From Devosia sp. XK-2 (GTDB lineage: Bacteria > Pseudomonadota > Alphaproteobacteria > Rhizobiales > Devosiaceae), in NCBI RefSeq assembly GCF_037113415.1, contig NZ_CP146608.1:1694501-1758500 (forward strand): a stretch of DNA of 64,000 bases, given 5' to 3'. How positions within the stretch are numbered: the stretch's first letter is position 1; every line of letters starts with the position of its first letter. The notes below the pieces were generated by a model. The model was not told the DNA's origin and did not search any database. It saw only the letters and a list, made by a program, of their open reading frames with translations. The translations under genes were made by a program, and so were the position numbers. Below, one piece after another: positions 27,274-35,046 of the stretch.

Positions 27274-28464
27274 ATGCGTCCAAAATCCATAGCCGTCATC
27301 ATTGTCGCAGCCGGCAAGGGCGAACGCGCCGGGACCAATGGCGATCGCGTCCCCAAGCAATATCGTCCGGTCGGCGGCGAACCGGTTCTCTCACGCACCA
27401 TTAGGGCCTTTCTCGCCGTCGACGCCATTTCTCATGTCGTCACCGTCATTCATCCCGATCACGCCCAGCTTTATGACGGCCTCGCCCTGGCAGACGCCCG
27501 GCTGCTCCCGCCTGTCTCTGGCGCCCAGAGCCGGCAAGGCTCGGTCCTGGCCGGTCTCAAGGCCCTGGCGCCCTTGCGCCCCGCTCTCGTCCTCATCCAG
27601 GACGCGGCCCGCCCCTTCGTCTCGCCCGCGCTGATCCACACGGTCATCGCCGCATTGGCCCAGCATGAGGGCGCCCTGCCCACCCTGCCCGTCACCGACA
27701 CCATCAAGCGCTCGCTTGGCGATGGCCTGGTCGCCGCCACCGAGGACCGTCGCCAGCTTTTTGCCGCCCAGACCCCGCAGGGCTTTCGCTTCGGCCAGAT
27801 CTTTTCAGCCCATATGCGGGCCGAAACCATCCGCCGGGACTTTACCGACGACGCGGAGATCGCCGAATGGGCCGGCCTCAGCGTCGCCATGGTCGAAGGC
27901 GAGCGCGACAATATCAAGATCACCCATCCCGAAGACTTTTCCCGCGCGGAGCGTATCCTCATGGCCAATCACGGCACCGAAACCCGCATCGGCACCGGCT
28001 ATGACGTGCATCCCTTCGCGCCGGGCGACGCCGTCTGGCTCTGCGGCGTGAAAATCCCGCATAAGGCAAAGCTGCAGGGCCATTCCGATGCCGATGTGGC
28101 CCTCCATGCCCTCACCGACGCCATTCTGGGCGCCATTGGGGAAGGCGATATCGGCACCCATTTCCCGCCTAGCGACATGCAGTGGAAAGGCGCCGCCTCC
28201 GGCGTGTTTTTGCGCCATGCTGGCGAATTGGTAAAACAACGCGGCGGCCGTATCGTCAATCTGGACGTGACAATTGTCGCCGAAGCGCCGAGGATTGCTG
28301 CGCATGTTCCCGCCATGTGCGCGGCCATCGCCGAAACTCTCGGCATTTCGGCGGCCCGCGTGGCGGTCAAGGCGACAACCAATGAAAAGCTCGGCTTCAT
28401 CGGGCGGGAGGAAGGAATCGTGTCTATGGCCAGTGCGAGTGTGGAACTTCCGAGGATCGACTAA
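27274..28464 (+). CDS. ispDF: Bifunctional IspD/IspF isoprenoid enzyme
   Basis: This fused enzyme (396 aa) of the MEP pathway is typical of alphaproteobacteria. The IspD half (about 1-228; VAAGKGERAG, QDAARPFV, TPQGFRF) makes CDP-methylerythritol from MEP and CTP. The IspF half (about 236-396; GTGYDVHPF, GHSDADVALHALTDA, KATTNEKLGFIGR) cyclises the phosphorylated product to MEcPP. ATG 27274 is preferred to a GTG five codons upstream. It is divergent from dusB, and its TAA abuts the next ATG directly. Confidence 0.96.
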   Translation: MRPKSIAVIIVAAGKGERAGTNGDRVPKQYRPVGGEPVLSRTIRAFLAVDAISHVVTVIHPDHAQLYDGLALADARLLPPVSGAQSRQGSVLAGLKALAPLRPALVLIQDAARPFVSPALIHTVIAALAQHEGALPTLPVTDTIKRSLGDGLVAATEDRRQLFAAQTPQGFRFGQIFSAHMRAETIRRDFTDDAEIAEWAGLSVAMVEGERDNIKITHPEDFSRAERILMANHGTETRIGTGYDVHPFAPGDAVWLCGVKIPHKAKLQGHSDADVALHALTDAILGAIGEGDIGTHFPPSDMQWKGAASGVFLRHAGELVKQRGGRIVNLDVTIVAEAPRIAAHVPAMCAAIAETLGISAARVAVKATTNEKLGFIGREEGIVSMASASVELPRID

Positions 28465-28971
28465 ATGGCGGCCAAGGCAAAACCTTCTGTTGGTAAGCAG
28501 ATCATCGAGCTCCTGACCGAGCGCAACCAGACCCTGGTCACGGCGGAAAGCTGCACGGGCGGGCTGATCGCCTCGGCCCTCACCGACATTCCCGGTGCCT
28601 CAGCAGCCATCTATGGCGGCTACGTGACCTATGCCAATTCGGCCAAGTCCCGCATGATTCAGGTGCAGCCGCGCCTCATCGGCGATTATGGCGCCGTCAG
28701 CAACCAGGTCGCCCGCGCCATGGCCGATGGCGCTCGCAACACGGCCCGCGTCGACTATGCCGTCGCCGCCACCGGCATTGCCGGCCCCGATGGCGGCACC
28801 GACAAAAAGCCCGTGGGCCTGGTCTATGTCGCCGTCTCCTCGGAGCTCGCCACCGTCGTCATCGAACACCGCTTCGGCGACCTTGGCCGCGACGCCATCC
28901 GCAAAGCCACGGTCGAGGCAGCCCTCGATCTGGTTCTGCAGGTGCTGACGAGTGACCCGCCGACGCCGTAG
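28465..28971 (+). CDS. CinA C-terminal family nicotinamide-nucleotide amidase
   Basis: The protein (168 aa) is a stand-alone CinA C-terminal domain (PncC type), which deamidates NMN to nicotinate mononucleotide for NAD recycling. The active-site motif AESCTGGLIASALTDIPG and the TGIAGPDGG loop are intact. The start codon follows the ispDF stop without a gap, so the pair is one operon. The usual N-terminal MoCF domain of full-length CinA is absent, which is normal for this group. Confidence 0.93.
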   Translation: MAAKAKPSVGKQIIELLTERNQTLVTAESCTGGLIASALTDIPGASAAIYGGYVTYANSAKSRMIQVQPRLIGDYGAVSNQVARAMADGARNTARVDYAVAATGIAGPDGGTDKKPVGLVYVAVSSELATVVIEHRFGDLGRDAIRKATVEAALDLVLQVLTSDPPTP

Positions 28972-29170
28972 CGGGGGTAGGTTTGGCGGCGGGATTTTCG
29001 TTGTGCAGCTTTTCAGCGGAGTTGCATCAAATCCCATCAGCCTTGAGCTCAGGGCTTTGCGCTTCCATGGCACGTATGGGGTGGAAAGAGGACAGTCGGC
29101 TTCTACGCGATTATCGATAGAAGCGGCCCGGCGCGGGCATTGCCCGCAGGAAGATCATTGAAAGCGGCAA

Positions 29171-29656
29171 TCAAGCCACTTCAAACTCGTAGACAAGCCA
29201 GTCTTCGCCGTCGAAGTGGTGGGGGTACGAATTGGGCGAACATGGCGCTACGACTTTGCTCCAAAACGCACTCGCGCCGCCATTCTTCTCGATTACTCCA
29301 AGCTGCCACAAGCCGGGATGATGCTCAAGAATTTGCCGAAAAGCCTCCGACCCCACCCCCTTACCGCGATACGCCTTTAGCACGAAGAACTCTGCCATGA
29401 AGTGACGATTGGGAGCATTGGAGATCGGGCTGCCATCGACCACAAAAGCAAAGCCCGCCAGTTCCGAATTACTAAAGATCAAGTAGGGGTGCTGCCAAAA
29501 GCGCTCGAAGAAGTCGTACTCAAATCGCCCATCACGACCAACCGGGAATGGAAGGTCTGCCGTCATGTCGTATAGATAGAGTTGAATCAGGTTGGCTATC
29601 ACTGCCTTGTCGCTGGTTATCGCCCTCACGACCGACACGTTTTGACTCTCTTGCAT
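29171..29656 (-). CDS. GNAT-family acetyltransferase
   Basis: This is a single-domain N-acetyltransferase (161 aa). The acetyl-CoA motif A is visible as FVLKAYRGKGVGSEAF, and the fold continues to a C-terminal FEVA strand. The substrate is unknown. ATG 29656 is chosen over one nine codons upstream because GAGGAG lies six bases before it. It is the last gene of a minus-strand set that includes two Imm11-like genes, which suggests acquired cargo rather than core metabolism. Confidence 0.82.
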   Translation of the reverse strand: MQESQNVSVVRAITSDKAVIANLIQLYLYDMTADLPFPVGRDGRFEYDFFERFWQHPYLIFSNSELAGFAFVVDGSPISNAPNRHFMAEFFVLKAYRGKGVGSEAFRQILEHHPGLWQLGVIEKNGGASAFWSKVVAPCSPNSYPHHFDGEDWLVYEFEVA

Positions 29657-29688
29657 GCAATTCTCCTCAACCAGAAAATGCATGCGCG

Positions 29689-29787
29689 TCAGCTTTCGGG
29701 CAAGTCACCCAAACAAGCGAACGGCAACAACGGGGTCGGTTGCTGCTCTTCCCGGCGGCCGAACCATTTTTCCAGAAATGCGCTCAT
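29689..29787 (-). CDS. Possible 32-residue microprotein
   Basis: A tiny ORF starts 17 bp after the Imm11-like stop codon and encodes a peptide with an amphipathic start (SAFLEKWFGRREE) and a Pro/Leu-rich end (LLPFACLGDLPES). A weak purine run (GACGAGA) precedes it. The composition looks protein-like, but so short an ORF could be chance or the remnant of a longer gene. Confidence 0.25.
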   Translation of the reverse strand: MSAFLEKWFGRREEQQPTPLLPFACLGDLPES

Positions 29788-29804
29788 GGCTTGTCTCGTC
29801 AAGT

Positions 29805-30401
29805 TCAATCCGTTTCGGGAAAATGCTGATAGTGCGCGCCGGTAACCCCGGCCTCGTCCAACGCCGCTTTCAAGGCTTCGCTGATGGCGGGGTTCGGCAT
29901 GACGATGAACTTGTCGATCCAGATGTGGTGGCCGCCGATCTGCGACCTGTTGAAGACCAGTTCCTTCTTGCTGCCATCCAAGAACCAGATATTGCGAAAC
30001 TCGAAGGTCGTCTTCGCCCGATCGACGGTGTCGAGCCGGGCGCAAGGAACAAACCAGAACCTGTCAGCGGCATGACTACCGTCCGGCCAGACGAGTTCGA
30101 TCGGGAAAAACTGGTGAACGCCCGGTTCGAACCTTTCGACAACCTCCCTGAAACTGGCACTCACCTGCAAGCCATACGGATCGTAGACATCGAGGATCGG
30201 GCGCTTTGGACCTGAGAGCGCAATTCTCGTGGGAACATGTTCTCGTTCAAACGGGCGCCCGCAATAGGAATAGCCCGGCCGCACGCGAACACCACCGTCT
30301 CGGGTGAGATCGACCACCTGTATCCTGTTAACGTCGCCATCAAGGGCGCGATACGTGTAGCTGTATACTTCTTCGTTCTTCGCACTGAGAAAATAAACCA
30401 T
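29805..30401 (-). CDS. Imm11/DUF1629-family protein, second of two
   Basis: The protein (198 aa) matches the pattern of the DUF1629 family, now classed as immunity family Imm11. The C-terminal part has HIWIDKFIV, a PAISEAL helix and a final HYQHFPE, the usual place of the family signature. Family members are thought to neutralise polymorphic toxins, but most are uncharacterised. ATG 30401 is chosen over an upstream in-frame start. It follows a paralogous gene by 51 bp. No toxin gene is seen next to it. Confidence 0.65.
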   Translation of the reverse strand: MVYFLSAKNEEVYSYTYRALDGDVNRIQVVDLTRDGGVRVRPGYSYCGRPFEREHVPTRIALSGPKRPILDVYDPYGLQVSASFREVVERFEPGVHQFFPIELVWPDGSHAADRFWFVPCARLDTVDRAKTTFEFRNIWFLDGSKKELVFNRSQIGGHHIWIDKFIVMPNPAISEALKAALDEAGVTGAHYQHFPETD

Positions 30402-30452
30402 CGATGCCCTCGCTCGCCATCCTGTCACGAAAATCCTGAACGACTTGCGATG

Positions 30453-31151
30453 CTACGATCTGCCAGCATCAATGATCCGCGCTCGGGTGAAGTCGAATTT
30501 TGTTCTGACCTTCGCCGCCAGAATTGCGTCATGCAGCCGCCCGCTCATGAAAATCTGGTTATCGAGCCTACGATCGAACCACAGATCCGCTCCTTCAAGA
30601 GCTGCCCGTGTTACCGCTATGTCACCGTCCGCCAGGTCGTAAGCGGCCCACAATTCCTTTCCATCGCGCTCCATTTCGCGGCGTGAGATCAGTCCCATCA
30701 TTTTCTCCCCCACCCTGCTCTGGCTTTCTTCAGGCACGAAACTGTCCTTTATGGCACCGAAGTTCAGCAGATAGAACGGACCAGGCAGCCGGGTCGTCTT
30801 GTCGGCTTCGTAGACCGGAAACTCGACTAGACCGCCCTCGCCTAGATCGAAATTCTTCAGGACCTCGGCAAGCCTTCCCTTGACCGCGAAGAACGAACCG
30901 GCACAAAACAAGTCACCAACCCGTTTCCAGTTGCCCTGCGCGAAAACATACATGGCCTCGGGGAAATCGGTACGTTGAAGCGTTTCGCCTCTAGTGTGAC
31001 GGAGATGAGCGTCCAGTTCTTGCTTCGATGGAGCACCAAGCTGAAATGTTGGAGGCGCCCAATCCTCACCATAGTATTTTTCCCGAATTCCCTGCCTGTT
31101 CCAAAGATGATGATTTCTCATCACGCTGCTGACCCACACTGAATCCGTCAT
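30453..31151 (-). CDS. Imm11/DUF1629-family protein, first of two
   Basis: The protein (232 aa) has the DUF1629/Imm11 arrangement. An N-terminal linker with an FQLGAPS segment is followed by a middle beta-rich domain (VGDLFCAGSFFAVKGRL, about 85-105) and a C-terminal signature (ADLWFDRRLDNQIFMSGRL). The last can be aligned with HIWIDKFIVMPNPAISEAL of the next gene. ATG 31151 has GAGGT eight bases before it. The upstream 960 bp carry no toxin gene, so this looks like an orphan immunity gene. Codon use is less GC-rich than the housekeeping genes around it. Confidence 0.68.
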   Translation of the reverse strand: MTDSVWVSSVMRNHHLWNRQGIREKYYGEDWAPPTFQLGAPSKQELDAHLRHTRGETLQRTDFPEAMYVFAQGNWKRVGDLFCAGSFFAVKGRLAEVLKNFDLGEGGLVEFPVYEADKTTRLPGPFYLLNFGAIKDSFVPEESQSRVGEKMMGLISRREMERDGKELWAAYDLADGDIAVTRAALEGADLWFDRRLDNQIFMSGRLHDAILAAKVRTKFDFTRARIIDAGRS

Positions 31152-31413
31152 GCCGCAAGACCTCAAACAAATACGGCGCGGAGACTACGGGAACAACCTC
31201 GCAGAACGGTAAACATCGCAGGCGAAACCTGAACTGCCCAGGGCGACGCAAAGCAGACCGAGGAATCGCAGAAATCCCGATTAGAACGACAGTTCTGCGT
31301 TTGATTTCTGCGACAGGTATCGCCGATGACGACGGCTACCCGTAAGGTCCGGTTTCAAGAGCAATGACCGCCGACACGAACGACCGGGATGGGGTCGGAT
31401 CCTGCCCCCTTAT

Positions 31414-31469
31414 CTTCCCTCCCCCTTGTGGGGAGGGAAGCGAGATAGGACTTAGCTTCAGCTAAGTCC
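31414..31469. repeat. Tandem hairpins of a CCCTCCCC/GGGGAGGG intergenic element
   Basis: The first hairpin is CTTCCCTCCCC-cttgt-GGGGAGGGAAG (31414-31440, 11 bp). The second is GGACTTAGCT-tc-AGCTAAGTCC (31448-31469, 10 bp). They are separated by CGAGATA. This type of element is common between genes in Hyphomicrobiales genomes. Confidence 0.6.
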
Positions 31470-31805
31470 GTTGAATCGAGCAGGGTGGGGGTGTCGGCCT
31501 CTCAACGCTTTGAGACGACAGGCAATTCACAAAGTAATCCCCGCCCCCTGCATCGTCCCCCATAATCCCCTCGTCCTCACCGACAACACGCGGTACCGAC
31601 GAAGTGCCGGGTGAGGAGGCAGGCCGCACGGTGTCGATCGGGCGGAGGCGTGTATGCTGACCACCGGTCGCTCAACTGAAGCGAACGGCGACAGGCGGCG
31701 ATGGATGTTTCGGCGTCCGGGCCAAAAACCTGCGCCGCTCGTGGATGGGATGAGCAACCCGCAAGGGGGCCGCTCGATGCATGCGTCCGAAATCCTGTTC
31801 GTGGG

Positions 31806-31852
31806 AAGCGGCTTTCGCCTCTTCTTTAATTTAACCGAGGCGAAAGCCGCTT
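31806..31852. repeat. Perfect 16-bp inverted repeat
   Basis: AAGCGGCTTTCGCCTC (31806-31821) and its exact complement (31837-31852) flank a 15-nt AT-rich spacer. It could be a terminator, a protein-binding palindrome or a repeat unit. On the plus strand it ends in a short T run. Confidence 0.6.
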
Positions 31853-31937
31853 TTCACCGTGCAACCGCAGGCGCCGGGCGTCGTGCGATCTTTCGGCATG
31901 CGCACAGCATCGCGGAACGCTCTTTGAACTTCGAGAT

Positions 31938-32088
31938 GTCCCGCAGGGCCAGGCGCGCCGGTGGCGCGACTGGAGGCGAGAAGGCCATGAGAGCTTGGAG
32001 CGTCCGGTGGGCAAATCTCTCCGGTGGAGAGATTTGAGCGAACAAGGCTCGAATGGCGAAGTGTCCCACAGGGCTAAGCGCTGTGCGC
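31938..32088. repeat. Hairpin repeat module, copies 2 and 3
   Basis: There are three hairpins: CCAG-g-CGCGCC-GGT-GGCGCG-a-CTGG (31949-31973), AAATCTCTCC-GGT-GGAGAGATTT (32013-32035) and GCGC-TGT-GCGC (32078-32088). Boxes GTCCCGCAGGGC and GTCCCACAGGGC precede the first and third. The segment GAGAAGGCCatGAGAGCT is shared with the copy at 23.4 kb. Stems differ between copies but remain fully paired. Confidence 0.6.
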
Positions 32089-32114
32089 GAATGGCGGAAT
32101 GCGGAGCCAGAGCC

Positions 32115-32396
32115 TTAGCTGCTGCTGATCGCGTAATCCCGGCGAATGAACATTGTCTTGTTCGCCCATTCCGACGCCTTCGTGCGGACCTGATGCGCGT
32201 CAAACGCGGCCTGGTCGGCAAACAGCTCCTCGACCCGCCAGATTAACGGATCTTCGGTCTGCGTGACCTCGAAGGAGAGGCAGCCCGGTTCCTCGCGCGT
32301 CAGGCGGACATGTTCGGCCAGATGGCGTCGAACGATCTCGCACTCGTCCTGCGATGCGCAAATCAGCGTCCCGGAAAGGCGAACCTGGCCGGCCAT
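32115..32396 (-). CDS. ABM-domain protein (putative quinol monooxygenase type)
   Basis: The protein (93 aa) is a single antibiotic-biosynthesis-monooxygenase fold: strand, helix (EIVRRHLAEHVRLTREEPGC), strand with SFEVTQTEDP, and helix (DQAAFDAHQVRTKASEW). Proteins of this shape are usually small dimeric oxygenases or stress proteins. The in-frame upstream extension overlaps the preceding gene and is not family-like, so ATG 32396 is used. It begins 1 bp after the COQ10-like gene and ends the lipA operon. Confidence 0.75.
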   Translation of the reverse strand: MAGQVRLSGTLICASQDECEIVRRHLAEHVRLTREEPGCLSFEVTQTEDPLIWRVEELFADQAAFDAHQVRTKASEWANKTMFIRRDYAISSS

Positions 32397-32397
32397 C

Positions 32398-32841
32398 CTA
32401 ATCCCCGAACCGCCGGTCGGCCTCATCGCAAAAGGCGCGCATGATTTCCTCCTGCTTGGCTGCAAAAGCCGGCTCGGCCACCGCAGCAACCAGCGGGTTG
32501 GAAATCTTGAAGTCGATCTCGAAGCGTACTCGCGTCCCCTGCCCTTCGGGCTCGAAGCTCCAGACCGAGTCGAGATAGGCAAAGGGACCGTCCACGGCCT
32601 TTGCCCGGATCGTGCGTGCCGTGGGATCGAGTGTGACGCGGCTGGTATAGGACTGTGTGATCGGCCCGAACGAAATCGTCATCTTGGCCAGCCGCACGTC
32701 CTGCGAACCTACCGCGGCCTCCTTGCGCACCGCCATCGCCTGGCAATTGGGAATGAAGCGCGGATAGTCCTCAAGATCCGAGACAATGTCGAACATCCGC
32801 TCCGGCAGGTGCGGCACGTGTCGTTCGAAGAAGCGTTTCAT
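32398..32841 (-). CDS. COQ10/RatA-family START-domain protein
   Basis: The protein (147 aa) belongs to the SRPBCC superfamily, the COQ10/RatA group. In alphaproteobacteria this group is linked to ubiquinone handling; in E. coli the homologue is called RatA. Family landmarks are the N-terminal HVPHLPERMFDIVSDLEDYPRFIPNC and the FEIDFKISNPL strand. The gene starts 1 bp after the lipA stop. The toxin label often attached to this family should not be taken literally here. Confidence 0.88.
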   Translation of the reverse strand: MKRFFERHVPHLPERMFDIVSDLEDYPRFIPNCQAMAVRKEAAVGSQDVRLAKMTISFGPITQSYTSRVTLDPTARTIRAKAVDGPFAYLDSVWSFEPEGQGTRVRFEIDFKISNPLVAAVAEPAFAAKQEEIMRAFCDEADRRFGD

Positions 32842-32842
32842 A

Positions 32843-33796
32843 TCAGTGACCGAGCTTGGCCATCCGGTTGGCCTTCAATCGCGCAAAATCCTCGCCGGCA
32901 TGGTGAGACGATCGCGTCAGTGGGCTGGACGAGACCAGCAGGAAGCCCTTCGAGGTCGCGACCGTGGCAAAAGACTTGAATTCTTCCGGCGTCACGAAGC
33001 GCTGCAGCGGATAATGCTTTTTGGTCGGCTGCAGATACTGGCCGATGGTCAGGAAATCCACCTCGGCCGAACGCAGATCGTCCATGAGCTGGAGCACTTC
33101 GTTCCGCTCTTCACCCAGGCCGACCATGATGCCGGACTTGGTGAAAATGGTAGGATCGAGTTCCTTGACCCGCTGCAGCAGCCGGATCGAGTGGAAATAG
33201 CGGGCGCCCGGCCGCACCTTGAGATATTTCGAGGGCACCGTCTCCAGATTGTGGTTGAACACATCCGGCTTGGCCGCCACCACGATTTCGAGGGCCCCGT
33301 CCTTGCGCAGGAAATCCGGCGTCAGGATTTCAATCGTGGTCTTGGGATTGCGGGCGCGAATGGCCAGGATCACGTCGGCAAAGTGCTGGGCCCCGCCATC
33401 GGCGAGATCATCGCGGTCCACCGAGGTGATGACGACATGTTCGAGACCGAGTTTTTCGACGGCAATGGCGACGTTTTCCGGCTCATTGGGATCGAGCGCA
33501 GTCGGCAGACCCGTGCGCACATTGCAGAAGGCGCAGGCGCGGGTGCAGATTTCGCCCATGATCATCATGGTGGCGTGCTTCTTGCTCCAGCACTCCCCGA
33601 TATTGGGGCAACCGGCCTCTTCACAGACGGTGACGAGATTGTTCTCGCGCACGATCTGCTGAGTTTCCTTATAGACCGGCGAACCCGGCGCTTTGACGCG
33701 GATCCAGTCGGGCTTGCGCAGCACGATGCTGTCGGGCCGATTGGCCTTTTCCGGGTGGCGCGGCTTTACCGCCGAATTGTCGATGAGCGTGACCAT
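32843..33796 (-). CDS. lipA: Lipoyl synthase
   Basis: This radical-SAM enzyme (317 aa) inserts two sulfurs into octanoyl groups on lipoyl domains. Both iron-sulfur clusters can be read: the auxiliary [12 protein letters not shown] (Cys58, 63, 69) and the radical-[11 protein letters not shown] (Cys84, 88, 91). The RSSHHAG motif near the C-terminus is present. Its products are needed by the lipoyl domains of PdhB and PdhC encoded just upstream, so the location is functional. A 152-bp gap before it could hold a promoter. Confidence 0.96.
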   Translation of the reverse strand: MVTLIDNSAVKPRHPEKANRPDSIVLRKPDWIRVKAPGSPVYKETQQIVRENNLVTVCEEAGCPNIGECWSKKHATMMIMGEICTRACAFCNVRTGLPTALDPNEPENVAIAVEKLGLEHVVITSVDRDDLADGGAQHFADVILAIRARNPKTTIEILTPDFLRKDGALEIVVAAKPDVFNHNLETVPSKYLKVRPGARYFHSIRLLQRVKELDPTIFTKSGIMVGLGEERNEVLQLMDDLRSAEVDFLTIGQYLQPTKKHYPLQRFVTPEEFKSFATVATSKGFLLVSSSPLTRSSHHAGEDFARLKANRMAKLGH

Positions 33797-33948
33797 GTCA
33801 GTCCTGACTGGGGACCAGTGTTTCCAGGCGAAGTGGGGATCGGTTCGCCGTCCGGAAACACGTCCACAAATAAGTTGCCCCTATATCGCTTCCCCCGTTG
33901 GCCGGTTCAACCCCGCCATCCGGGTGATTGGCAGCCATGCATGGCTGC

Positions 33949-34989
33949 CTATCCCATGACTTCCGCCATATCGACCCAGTCGCCGCTGCGAGACGCCGAG
34001 AGGATCGTCGCCTGGACCAGCGCCAGCGAGCCCAGATTGTCCGCGCCCGAACTGAAGCCGCGCGGCACCACACCAGTTTCCAGAAGATTGGCGATGGCAT
34101 TGAGCGTGCCCTGTCGGTCCGCGAATTTGACCGGGCTGAGCTTGACCTTTTCAAGGCTACCGTCGAGCGGCCGCAGGGTCAGCACATCCGGCCCCGCCTT
34201 GTCGCGGAAATGATCACGGGACGACCAGGCAATCTGCCCCTCGGCCCCATCCATCACCCATTCGCCGGCCCAGGGCGTCACCGGCCCTGAATTCATCCAG
34301 CTCGCGCGATAGGAGACAACTGTGCCCTTCGAAAACTCGATCGTGGCCACACCGCTCGGATCGAAATGGAACGGGCTGCCCGGCGGGTTCCAGGTGCGGC
34401 AGGAGAGCCGCACCGGCTCATCGCCCAGCACGAAACGCATGAGGTCGAAGTGGTGGATCGACATGTCGGCCAGCAATGGGTCCGGCATGTCCCAATAGCG
34501 ATAGCCCTGGCTGGGCCCATGGCGGCGGAAATCGATCGAGACCATATTGAGCGCGCCGAACTTGCCCGCAGCAATCAGGTCGGCCGCCGCTATCGGCGCC
34601 GGCTGGTGCCGATAGTTCTGGCTGACCATCAGCACCTTGCCCTGCGCCTTGGCCAGCGCCACCAGTTCCTTGGCCTGGGCGATTGTTGTGGCAAAGGGTT
34701 TTTCGACCAGCACATTATAGCCCAGCTCAAGGCAACGCTTGACCACCGGATAATGCGCCTCTGTCCGCAGCGTGCACAGCGCCAGCGTCGCATCGGTGTG
34801 GTGAGCGGCATCCTCAAGGCTGGCAAAACAGAGTGCCGGGTCGATCCCCAGCTCGGCCTGCACGCGCCGTGTGGCTTCGGGATTAGTATCCACATAGCCC
34901 ACCATCTCGACAGTGGGAACATTGGGGATAACATCCTTGGACCAGCTGAAACCCCAGTGCCCCAGCCCGATCTGGATTGCCTTGACCAT
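33949..34989 (-). CDS. Gfo/Idh/MocA-family oxidoreductase
   Basis: This NAD(P)-dependent sugar-type dehydrogenase (346 aa) has an N-terminal Rossmann fold (IQIGLGHWGFSWSKDV), the EKPF motif (NVLVEKPFA) and a C-terminal domain with HHFDLMRFVLG, which carries the likely catalytic His. The substrate is unknown. ATG 34989 follows AAAGGAG at good distance, unlike an upstream in-frame start. It is embedded between lpd and lipA, but nothing shows that it takes part in pyruvate oxidation. Confidence 0.88.
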   Translation of the reverse strand: MVKAIQIGLGHWGFSWSKDVIPNVPTVEMVGYVDTNPEATRRVQAELGIDPALCFASLEDAAHHTDATLALCTLRTEAHYPVVKRCLELGYNVLVEKPFATTIAQAKELVALAKAQGKVLMVSQNYRHQPAPIAAADLIAAGKFGALNMVSIDFRRHGPSQGYRYWDMPDPLLADMSIHHFDLMRFVLGDEPVRLSCRTWNPPGSPFHFDPSGVATIEFSKGTVVSYRASWMNSGPVTPWAGEWVMDGAEGQIAWSSRDHFRDKAGPDVLTLRPLDGSLEKVKLSPVKFADRQGTLNAIANLLETGVVPRGFSSGADNLGSLALVQATILSASRSGDWVDMAEVMG

Positions 34990-35046
34990 GTGGATAACTC
35001 CTTTGGTTGTACGTTCCAAGCCGGTGCCAGGCACCGCGCCGATCGG

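Larger units (their letters stand above)
31152..32114. other. Repeat-rich non-coding region
   Basis: About 960 bp without a supported gene. It contains several hairpins: CTTCCCTCCCC/GGGGAGGGAAG (31414-31440), GGACTTAGCT/AGCTAAGTCC (31448-31469), a 16-bp perfect inverted repeat (31806-31852) and a hairpin repeat module (31938-32088). Short ORFs across it translate to low-complexity Arg/Ala-rich strings and are not believed. Confidence 0.6.

Noticed and set aside
31654..32037. Plus-strand ORF of 127 codons in the repeat region
   Set aside because: It spans several hairpin repeats and has no ribosome binding site. It is not considered a gene.
31414..32088. A CRISPR array
   Set aside because: The repeats are few, differ in sequence, are hairpins with variable stems, and have no regular spacers or cas genes.
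32398..32841. Reading the COQ10/RatA-like gene as part of a toxin-antitoxin pair
   Set aside because: Its place directly after lipA and the family's ubiquinone role fit a housekeeping protein. The following ABM-fold gene is not an antitoxin type.
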